Source: Nitrosospira multiformis (GTDB lineage Bacteria; Pseudomonadota; Gammaproteobacteria; Burkholderiales; Nitrosomonadaceae). From it: a DNA stretch of 64,000 bases. The stretch covers positions 104,238-168,237 of the forward strand of contig JAFKJB010000008.1 of the NCBI GenBank assembly GCA_017306155.1, written 5' to 3'. The notes beneath the pieces were generated by a model, which was given only the letters and a program-made list of their open reading frames with translations, ran no database searches and was not told where the DNA came from. Within the stretch, counting starts at the first letter, position 1. Each line of letters begins with the position of its first letter. Shown here piece after piece: positions 16,495 to 23,877 of this stretch. The translations under genes were made by a program, and so were the position numbers.

Positions 16495-17763
16495 CTATTG
16501 ATCTGATCGAGGCCTGATAATCATTCTCAAGGATTGATCTTTGGTGAAAAAAGCAACCGCCCAGTTTGCTAAGGTCATAAACCGGTTGCGATAGGTGACA
16601 AGAGAAAAAAGGTGTACGAATAACCAGATTACCCATGCCATGAATCCCTTGAGATGCAGGGCGGGTGCGGGAAAGTCGGCTACAGCCTTGTTTCTGCCGA
16701 TAATAGCCAGCGATCCTTTGTCATTGTATGTAAACGATGTCAAAGGTTGGTTGCGGATGACGGCAACAAGATTGGCAGCCAGGTTTCTGCCTTGTTGAAG
16801 CGCTACTTGCGCGAGCTGGGGATGCCCCTGGGGAAAATTTCCATCCGCGGTCAGCAGGGAAGTATCGCCTATGGCGTAGATGTTTTCTGTTCCCCTGATT
16901 TTGTTATATTCATTCACCAGCAGGCGGTTACCTCGTCCATAACATTCCTGGGGCAGACCTTCGAATATCCTCGCAGTCACGCCTGCTGTCCACAGCAGGA
17001 TTTGCGTCTCTATGGTTTTCCCGCCGGAGAAAATCACGGTACCGTTTATGTAATCCTTCACCTGGGCATTGAGATGTATTTCAACGCCCATCTTCAGTAG
17101 CGCCTCATAGGTATATTTTTGCGATTGAACGCTCATGGCGCCCAATAGAGCGGATGCGCTGTCAACAAGATGAATCCGTGGCTGGAGACCAGTCAATTCA
17201 GGGTAATCCCTGGGCAGGATTTTCTTGCGCATCTCCGCCAGCATGCCTGCAATTTCCACTCCCGTCGGGCCACCCCCGGCAATCACGACCGAAAACGGCT
17301 TTTTCCTCCTCATTTCAGGAGGCTCAATGGTTATTTCTTCCATTTTTTGAAGCATGTAATTCCGTATTTCTATAGCATCATCTGCCGTCTTCATGGACAG
17401 TCCAGCCCGACGGATGTTTTCGATACCAAAATAATTGGGCTCGGTGCCCGTGGCGAGAACGAGATAATCGTAGGCCAGCTCACCCGTGGACAGCTGCACC
17501 CTGTTATCTTCCGGCATCACCTTTTGCAGCTTGCCAAGCCGGAAGTGAATGTTTTCCTTGCCATGGAAAAATTTCCTGAAGGGATATGCGATATTGGAGA
17601 CGTCCAGGAAGCCGGTCGCAACCTGGTACAGAAGCGGAGGAAAAAGATGGTAATTATTCCTGTCAACCAGCGTCACATCAAATTCCTCTTTTCCGGCCAG
17701 ATGCTTGATCAAGTTCAGTCCGGCAAAGCCGCCACCGATAATAGCGATTCTGGTTTTCATCAT
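16495..17763 (-). CDS. ndh: Type II NADH dehydrogenase
   Basis: Single-subunit, non-proton-pumping NADH:quinone oxidoreductase (422 residues), a flavoprotein on the inner face of the membrane. The N-terminus has the FAD Rossmann motif IAIIGGGFAGLNL, and a second Rossmann motif VVIAGGGPTGVEIAGML near residue 168 binds NADH. The conserved NIYAIGDTS segment contacts FAD. The C-terminus carries hydrophobic stretches (FMAWVIWLFVHLFSLV) that anchor it. Two adjacent ATGs at 17763 and 17760 are possible; neither has a strong ribosome site. It appears monocistronic. Confidence 0.92.
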   Translation of the reverse strand: MMKTRIAIIGGGFAGLNLIKHLAGKEEFDVTLVDRNNYHLFPPLLYQVATGFLDVSNIAYPFRKFFHGKENIHFRLGKLQKVMPEDNRVQLSTGELAYDYLVLATGTEPNYFGIENIRRAGLSMKTADDAIEIRNYMLQKMEEITIEPPEMRRKKPFSVVIAGGGPTGVEIAGMLAEMRKKILPRDYPELTGLQPRIHLVDSASALLGAMSVQSQKYTYEALLKMGVEIHLNAQVKDYINGTVIFSGGKTIETQILLWTAGVTARIFEGLPQECYGRGNRLLVNEYNKIRGTENIYAIGDTSLLTADGNFPQGHPQLAQVALQQGRNLAANLVAVIRNQPLTSFTYNDKGSLAIIGRNKAVADFPAPALHLKGFMAWVIWLFVHLFSLVTYRNRFMTLANWAVAFFTKDQSLRMIIRPRSDQ

Positions 17764-17875
17764 AGGGTAACTGACGAGGATGAATGGGAAGATAACTGCG
17801 ATTCTTTATCAATATCACGATCCGGAGCAGAAGTTTGATCAAAAGCCGCAATGGCAATGCAACGAGAAGCAAGAC

Positions 17876-19900
17876 CTATGCGATACGGGACTGGAGCAAC
17901 TGGGAAACAGGGGCGATGGATTCCGCGCTCGAGTATTCCGGTACCCATCTGGGCAGTTCCCGCCTGACTTCTTCGTCGCTCAGGGCCGGATGCTCGTCAA
18001 GCCATGCCAGCAGAGCCGTCAGCCATTTTTTGTCTACCTGGCGCGCCTGCGCAATACGTAATTTGGGATGAGGTGTGGGAAGCGTATTTTCGTCATCTGC
18101 CAACAGTTCTTCATGGAGTTTTTCGCCGGGACGCAAACCATTGTAGACAATTTTTATTTCATCTTCGCTCAGTCCGGAAAGACGAATCAGATCTCGCGCA
18201 AGATCGGCGATTTTGATCGGTTCGCCCATATCCAGCACGAAAATTTCGCCTCCACGCCGCTTGCCGCCCATCAATCCCGCCTGTAGGACCAGCTGCGCTG
18301 CTTCAGGTATGGACATGAAATAACGGGTAATTTCCGAGTGGGTTACCGTTATCGGCCCCCCTTTTTCAATCTGCTCCCGGAACTTGGGAATCACGCTGCC
18401 CGCGCTGCCCAGCACGTTACCGAAACGCACCATGACGAATCGCGGCTCCTGCCTCCTTTCGAGCCTGCCGCCCGAAACAATTATGCCGGAAACGTTTTCG
18501 GCAGGACTGTCAGGGGATGCAATCGACTGCTGTAACGCCTGGCACACCATTTCGGCCAGGCGCTTGCTAGCACCCATGACGTTGGTGGGGTTGACGGCTT
18601 TGTCGGTCGAAATCAGTACGAATTTCTCCACTCCGTACCGGATCGCGGCTTGCGCCAGCACATGGGTTCCGCGGACATTGTTCAACACCGCCTGCCATGC
18701 ATTTTCCTGTTCCATCAGGGGCACATGCTTGTAGGCGGCGGCATGAAACACGATAGCCGGCCGGTATTGCAGGAATACCTGGGACAACCGCGCCTCATCC
18801 TTGACATCGCCAATGGCGAATATCATGGGAATCTCGGGAAAATCAGCCTGGAACTCCTGCTCTATGCTGTACAGCGCAAATTCATTCAATTCGAACAGCA
18901 CCAGCTGAGCCGGTGTGAATTTTGCGATCTGCCGGCACAATTCCGATCCGATCGAACCCCCCGCGCCTGTGATCAGCACGGTTTTTCCCGTCAGTAAATC
19001 GTGCAGCCCATCGTTATCCAGCACGACGGGATCCCGCCCCAGCAGATCTTCCGGCTCGACCGTCCGGATTTGCGACACCTTGATGTTGCCGCTGATCAGG
19101 TCGTTATAGGAAGGGACGATCAAGGCCTTTACCCCTGTCGCTGCGCACACTTGCAAGGCTCGCCGGCGGTCGCGCAGGAGGCGGTCGGAACGGCGGCGGT
19201 CAGAGTGGGCGCGATAGGATTTGCGGCGATCTGAAGTGGAGGAGGTGAGGGCGATGATGGCATGCGTGACACCCAGTTTCCGGGCTACCACCGGCAAGTC
19301 GTTGATACGGCCCAGTACTTTGAATCCGTGCAGCATCAGCCCCTGCCTGGCCGGATCGTCGTCGAGGAAACCTGCGACGCGCCATTCCACATTGCGCGCC
19401 AACTCTTTTACCAGACCGACAGCCGCATCACTTGCTCCCATCACCAGGACGAGATTGTCGCCCGTTTTACTTTGGCCGTAGAGCCGGTGTTCCTTCCAGA
19501 ACCGGTAAGCGAGACGGCTGCTTCCCATGATGAACAGCAGCAGGATGGGAGCCAGTATCAGTACTGTTCTGGGCACACCGACCAGTATCTGCAACATGTA
19601 TAGCACCAATGGGACAGCTGCGGCCGAGGCGGAGACGGCAAACAGGATGCGACGCAGATCAGGCAGGCTTGCGTAATGCCAGAGTCCACGATAAAGGCCG
19701 AAGAATAAGAAGGCTGCCGCGTGTATCGGGACCACCCACGGCAGGATCTCTTCTAAAGATGCCAGATAAACGAAGGGTATCTCGAAATTGAAGCGGAACA
19801 GATAAGCCAGCGACCAGGCGATGGCGGCAGCTACGACATCATGCCCGAACGCAATAACCGTTCTTATGTTGAGTTTGGGTGCCGGCATGCTATGAGTCAT
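17876..19900 (-). CDS. Polysaccharide nucleotide-sugar dehydratase/epimerase (WbpM/CapD type)
   Basis: Membrane-bound UDP-sugar 4,6-dehydratase/epimerase family used in capsule, exopolysaccharide or O-antigen synthesis, 674 residues from the ATG at 19900. Four N-terminal membrane helices (to about 125) lead to a CoA-binding-like Rossmann region (VLVMGASDAAVGLVKEL), then the catalytic SDR domain with VLITGAGGSIGSELCRQI and STDKAVNPTNVMGASKR. Between them, at about residues 223-251, is an unusual Arg/Ser/Asp-rich insert (SDRRKSYRAHSDRRRSDRLL) absent from the typical family. Its start overlaps the end of the upstream glycosyltransferase gene, so the two are coupled. The exact sugar is unknown. 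Confidence 0.9.
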   Translation of the reverse strand: MTHSMPAPKLNIRTVIAFGHDVVAAAIAWSLAYLFRFNFEIPFVYLASLEEILPWVVPIHAAAFLFFGLYRGLWHYASLPDLRRILFAVSASAAAVPLVLYMLQILVGVPRTVLILAPILLLFIMGSSRLAYRFWKEHRLYGQSKTGDNLVLVMGASDAAVGLVKELARNVEWRVAGFLDDDPARQGLMLHGFKVLGRINDLPVVARKLGVTHAIIALTSSTSDRRKSYRAHSDRRRSDRLLRDRRRALQVCAATGVKALIVPSYNDLISGNIKVSQIRTVEPEDLLGRDPVVLDNDGLHDLLTGKTVLITGAGGSIGSELCRQIAKFTPAQLVLFELNEFALYSIEQEFQADFPEIPMIFAIGDVKDEARLSQVFLQYRPAIVFHAAAYKHVPLMEQENAWQAVLNNVRGTHVLAQAAIRYGVEKFVLISTDKAVNPTNVMGASKRLAEMVCQALQQSIASPDSPAENVSGIIVSGGRLERRQEPRFVMVRFGNVLGSAGSVIPKFREQIEKGGPITVTHSEITRYFMSIPEAAQLVLQAGLMGGKRRGGEIFVLDMGEPIKIADLARDLIRLSGLSEDEIKIVYNGLRPGEKLHEELLADDENTLPTPHPKLRIAQARQVDKKWLTALLAWLDEHPALSDEEVRRELPRWVPEYSSAESIAPVSQLLQSRIA

Positions 19901-20918
19901 CCGCGCCACGCCGCAAACGGCGATCGCAAAGGGGCAGCATGATCAGATAAGCAGCGATCCATGCTGCCACCATCCCGAACTGAACGCTCGCGTGCTGCCG
20001 GGCTGCCCAGAGGGCGCTGAATGCGGAGGCCGACATGAGAATGTAGCCGATCAGAGCTGTATTACGATGGCCCAGGCCGCTACGCACCAGGCGCTGGTAG
20101 TAATGCTCGCGATGTGCCTGCCAGATTTTTTCCCCCCGCAATCCACGCTTTATCAAGGTGACGGAAGCATCGACAATAAACGGTGAAAATACGAGCACGG
20201 GGAACCACATGGGCCAGCAGCCATTCATCCATCCCGTCATACCCAGGGCCGCAGCGAGAAATCCGAGCGGAATCGAGCCGGCGTCCCCCATGAAAATGCG
20301 CGCGGGATGAAAATTAAACAATAGAAAAGCCGCTGCGGCTGAGGCGATACAGAAGTTGGCAATCGCAAAGGCTTCGTTTCCGGAAACCCATGCCATTGCC
20401 CCATAGCAACTGAAACCGATCAGAGTCATGCCGCCTGCCAATCCATCCGAACCATCCATGAAATTATAGAGATTGAGCATCCAGGTAACGGCAAGCGCAG
20501 CTGCCAGCGCGACAATCCAGCCGTGAGTAGCGGCAAGGGTCATGGCGGAGAACCAGGCTCCCAGTCCCATGTAGAGGGCAAGTCTTGGCCATACAGGCAA
20601 GCTGCGGACATCATCGGCGAAGGATATCGTTACCAGCAGAACGATTGCTACCCATATCGGCAATGGCGGCCTGACCGGCAGAAACGCCCAGGAAATGAGA
20701 ATTCCCGATATCAGTCCCAGGCCTCCTGTGCGAGGAACAGGACGAGTGTGCAGCGATCGGGAATTCGGCTGATCCAGTACCTTGAGAATATTCCCCCTGA
20801 TCAGGTACGAAACCGTCCCTAGCGACACGATAAACGCTATGAATGGCGGGATCAGATATGGAATCGAAGGGTCGGAATTCACGATCGGATTATAGCGCTG
20901 ATGAATTATGGGGTGCAT
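19890..20918 (-). CDS. Undecaprenyl-phosphate sugar-1-phosphate transferase (WecA/MraY family)
   Basis: Polyprenol-phosphate glycosyl-1-phosphate transferase of family GT4 (WecA/WbpL-like), 342 residues with about ten membrane helices. Catalytic signatures are present: FADDVRSL (the DDxx motif), NLYNFMDGSDGLAGG, FMGDAGSIPLG, and HREHYYQRL in a cytoplasmic loop. It would load the first sugar onto undecaprenyl phosphate for an exopolysaccharide or O-antigen repeat. The overlapping downstream dehydratase gene could make its nucleotide-sugar donor. It is not MraY itself, since the division cluster is absent and the REHYYQR motif is WecA/WbpL-like. Confidence 0.9.
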   Translation of the reverse strand: MHPIIHQRYNPIVNSDPSIPYLIPPFIAFIVSLGTVSYLIRGNILKVLDQPNSRSLHTRPVPRTGGLGLISGILISWAFLPVRPPLPIWVAIVLLVTISFADDVRSLPVWPRLALYMGLGAWFSAMTLAATHGWIVALAAALAVTWMLNLYNFMDGSDGLAGGMTLIGFSCYGAMAWVSGNEAFAIANFCIASAAAAFLLFNFHPARIFMGDAGSIPLGFLAAALGMTGWMNGCWPMWFPVLVFSPFIVDASVTLIKRGLRGEKIWQAHREHYYQRLVRSGLGHRNTALIGYILMSASAFSALWAARQHASVQFGMVAAWIAAYLIMLPLCDRRLRRGADDS

Positions 20919-21122
20919 ACTTCAGCCCATGTTCGCCCACTGCCAGGAGGAAGCGGTCAATAGTAACGATTTTCGGCCATTCTCCGCCAGAACTCATGCA
21001 CAGCGCACACTCTGCTTCCAGCTCAGGATTAATTCGATATCGTTGCGGGTTATCCTGAAAACATCTGTGCGCGTCCTCACATAGCAGCCGGTAATCGTAA
21101 AAGAAGCCTAAAAGAAGCCTTG

Positions 21123-22373
21123 ATGAAAAAAACTTCGCTCAATACCCAGATATTATGGGGCGTATTCACCGGACTCTTCCTGGGCCTGGGTTTATCCCTG
21201 CTCGATGAAGAATCCACCACCTTCCAGGCCGGGTTGTATGCCGCCGAGCTGCTTGGCACGCTGTTTATCGACCTGCTGAAAATGGTGCTCATTCCACTCG
21301 TGTTCACATCGATCGCAGTGGGTGTCGCCAACTTGCGGGTGCACCGGCAGATGCATAAGGTATGGAAAGCAACGCTTGGTTTCTTCCTGCTTTCGATGGC
21401 GCTGGCCGTTCTGCTGGGTTTGACCGCCGCCAACATTGTCCGCCCTGGAGAAGGGCTGCAGCTTGCAATGTTCCAGGATGACATGCAGAAGTTTCAGGCC
21501 GGACACATGCCTTTGACGGAATTTATTGCGCAACTGCTTCATTCGCTGTTTCAGAACCCCATGACAGCCCTGGCTCAGGGTAACGTGCTCGCGGTGGTCG
21601 TTTTTGCACTCTTGCTGGGCATTGCAATGGTCGTGGGGGGAGAGCGCTATGCCAACATCCTCATACTGCTGCGGGAGCTGCTGGAGCTGATGCTGATGCT
21701 GGTCGGCTGGATCATGCGCCTTGCCCCGCTCGGCATCATGGGGCTGCTGGTAAAACTCGCTGCCACACAGGACATGGCTTTGCTTGCCACATTGGTCGAG
21801 TTCATCACGGTGGTGATCGGCGCCACGCTGCTGCACGGAGTAGTAGTGCTTCCGCTGATTCTTTATCTGGTCACGGGAATGACGCCGCTCAAATTCTGGC
21901 GCGGCGCGCGCGAAGCGCTGATAACAGCTTTTGCGACCAGTTCCAGTTCGGCCACTTTACCCGTCACGTTACGTTGCGCGGAACAGCACCTGCACGTCAA
22001 ACGCGACATTGCCGGATTTGTCATCCCATTGGGTGCGACACTGAACATGGATGGCACGGCTTTGTACGAAGCGGTGGCGGCTCTGTTTGTTGCCAATCTT
22101 GTCGGGATAGAACTCAATCTGGCGCAACAGGCGATCGTGTTTTTGACCGCGATGCTGGCAGCCATGGGTGCTCCAGGCATACCCAGCGCGGGAATGGTCA
22201 CCATGGTGGTCGTGCTGCAATCGGTCGGCTTGCCGGCGGAGGCTATCGCCATCCTGCTGCCTGTCGACCGCTTGCTGGATACATTCCGCACCGCGGTCAA
22301 TGTCGAGGGGGACATGGTAGGGAGCCTGGTCGTGCAGAAATGGGTGCGGGAAGGGTCCACTCCTGACTCCTGA
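21123..22373 (+). CDS. Dicarboxylate/amino acid:cation symporter (DAACS, GltP-like)
   Basis: Sodium- or proton-coupled carrier for dicarboxylates or acidic amino acids, 416 residues, inner membrane. The serine-rich re-entrant hairpin AFATSSSSATLPVTL and the NMDGTALYEAVAALF motif are intact, as is the second hairpin AAMGAPGIPSAGMVT. The ATG at 21123 is preceded by two copies of AAAAGAAGCCT, the second lying just before the start. No operon partners: the next gene begins about 150 bases downstream. Substrate choice between glutamate and C4-dicarboxylates is not decidable from the visible motifs. Confidence 0.92.
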   Translation: MKKTSLNTQILWGVFTGLFLGLGLSLLDEESTTFQAGLYAAELLGTLFIDLLKMVLIPLVFTSIAVGVANLRVHRQMHKVWKATLGFFLLSMALAVLLGLTAANIVRPGEGLQLAMFQDDMQKFQAGHMPLTEFIAQLLHSLFQNPMTALAQGNVLAVVVFALLLGIAMVVGGERYANILILLRELLELMLMLVGWIMRLAPLGIMGLLVKLAATQDMALLATLVEFITVVIGATLLHGVVVLPLILYLVTGMTPLKFWRGAREALITAFATSSSSATLPVTLRCAEQHLHVKRDIAGFVIPLGATLNMDGTALYEAVAALFVANLVGIELNLAQQAIVFLTAMLAAMGAPGIPSAGMVTMVVVLQSVGLPAEAIAILLPVDRLLDTFRTAVNVEGDMVGSLVVQKWVREGSTPDS

Positions 22374-22453
22374 TCATTCCCGATTTTGCTGGCAATACCT
22401 CTGTAGCAGAGGGGGTTGCAAGGCCCTTCGAAAACGCCCGGAAGCTCTTCAGG

Positions 22454-22470
22454 TGCGACAATTTGTCACA
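22454..22470. promoter_or_regulatory. Palindromic operator candidate
   Basis: TGCGACAATTTGTCACA: an 11-base perfect palindrome GACAATTTGTC (22457-22467) framed by TG and CA. It lies 56 bases upstream of the BNR-protein start, where a repressor or activator site would be expected. The binding protein is unknown. Confidence 0.4.
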
Positions 22471-22525
22471 TTCCCACCCTTTCCGAAATCGATTATTCTG
22501 GTGTCGTTATTTCATGAGGAAGTCG

Positions 22526-23752
22526 ATGTTTGCCATCTCCCGTTTTGCCGGACTCTTTTTTCTGGCATCGCTTGTTTCCCCGGCTATCATTGCCGCAGAG
22601 CCGCATTCGACTGGTGAAATCCATCATCCGGCAATGCATTCTCCAAAATCCGCCCGGACCGCGCTGGCAGTGGGGGTGACGCTGGACCAGGATGGGCGCT
22701 TATGGCTGGCGAGGGTTGTTGACCAGCGCTTGCTGGTTTCCTGGTCGGAAGACGGCGGCAACAGTTTTTCCGAGCCTGCAGTCGTAACACCTGAACCGGA
22801 AAACATCTCCATCGATGGCGAGAACCGCCCCAAGATCGAAGTGGCGCGCGATGGCAGCGTACTTGTAACCTGGACCCAGGTTCTTCCGCAGAAATATTCG
22901 GGCAATGTGAGATTCTCGCGTTCCATCGATGCGGGCCGGACGTTTTCGGTACCCGTTACCCTCAATGACGATGGCCGCATCACCAGCCATCGCTTCGACT
23001 CTCTGGCAATCGATGGGGACGGCCGGGTGATGGTTGCCTGGCTGGACGCGAGGGATCGCGATGCGGCCAGGGAAAAAGGCGAGGAGTACCGGGGCGTGTC
23101 GCTCTATACCGCGCAATCGTTCGACAATGGTGAGAGTTTTAGCCGGAATCGAAGAATTCAGGAGCACACGTGCGAATGCTGCCGGACTGCCCTTACCTGG
23201 AGCAGGGACGGACCAATCGTTTTACTGCGGAATATATTTGACGCCAATACCCGCGATTTTGCTGTCATCAATCTCGATAAGGGCGGCGTAAGAAGGGTAA
23301 ACCGTGACGAATGGCAGGTCGATGCATGCCCGCACAATGGAGGAAGCCTTGCGACGGACCGAAGGGGCCAGTTGCATCTCGTCTGGTTCACGAATGGCAC
23401 GGCAGGCCAGGGATTGTTCTATAAGCGGATCGATGGCGATTGGGAATCGAAACCCAGGCCGATAGGCAGTGCAGACGCACAGGCAAATCACGCTTCGGTG
23501 GCGGCCCTTGGGGAAACCGTCATTCTTGCCTGGCGCGAATTCGATGGAAACGCTTATTCTGCAAAGATGATGTACTCGAATGATAGCGGCGAATCCTGGA
23601 GTGAACCAATGCGCCTGATGGAATCCGCTGGCGCGACCGACTACCCTGTGCCGCTGATCGATAACAGGAAAGTTCTGATCGTCTGGAATACCGCAAAGGA
23701 AGGCCTGCGCATTTTACCGATCGAGCGGGTGACCGCTCGATATTCCGGTTAA
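22526..23752 (+). CDS. Secreted BNR/sialidase-like repeat protein with CxCC motif
   Basis: Exported 408-residue protein with a sialidase-type beta-propeller. The start is the ATG preceded by GAGGAAG; the signal peptide is MFAISRFAGLFFLASLVSPA to about residue 24. Four Asp-box-like repeats are visible (SEDGGNSFS, SIDAGRTFS, SFDNGESFS, SNDSGESWS). No full set of sialidase catalytic residues is evident, so it is probably not an enzyme. Unusual are a His-rich mature N-terminus (HSTGEIHHPAMH) and a cluster C216, C218, C219 (CECC), with C268 and H270 in DACPHNGG, suggesting metal binding or disulfides. The next gene, 125 bases downstream, is a TonB-dependent receptor, so a shared uptake role is possible. 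Confidence 0.75.
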   Translation: MFAISRFAGLFFLASLVSPAIIAAEPHSTGEIHHPAMHSPKSARTALAVGVTLDQDGRLWLARVVDQRLLVSWSEDGGNSFSEPAVVTPEPENISIDGENRPKIEVARDGSVLVTWTQVLPQKYSGNVRFSRSIDAGRTFSVPVTLNDDGRITSHRFDSLAIDGDGRVMVAWLDARDRDAAREKGEEYRGVSLYTAQSFDNGESFSRNRRIQEHTCECCRTALTWSRDGPIVLLRNIFDANTRDFAVINLDKGGVRRVNRDEWQVDACPHNGGSLATDRRGQLHLVWFTNGTAGQGLFYKRIDGDWESKPRPIGSADAQANHASVAALGETVILAWREFDGNAYSAKMMYSNDSGESWSEPMRLMESAGATDYPVPLIDNRKVLIVWNTAKEGLRILPIERVTARYSG

Positions 23753-23877
23753 CCCAAATTCCTTTTTCTGCATAGACAATCGGCAGCGGATGCGTGGCTC
23801 GGAAAACGAGTGCAAGCATCATTCCGCATGGCTGTGCTTATCAATAATAAAATAAATCGAGAAAGATAACTCAGGTC

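Noticed and set aside
22398-22412. CCTCTG-TAG-CAGAGG hairpin after the symporter gene
   Set aside because: Short stem and no T-run; not enough to call a terminator.
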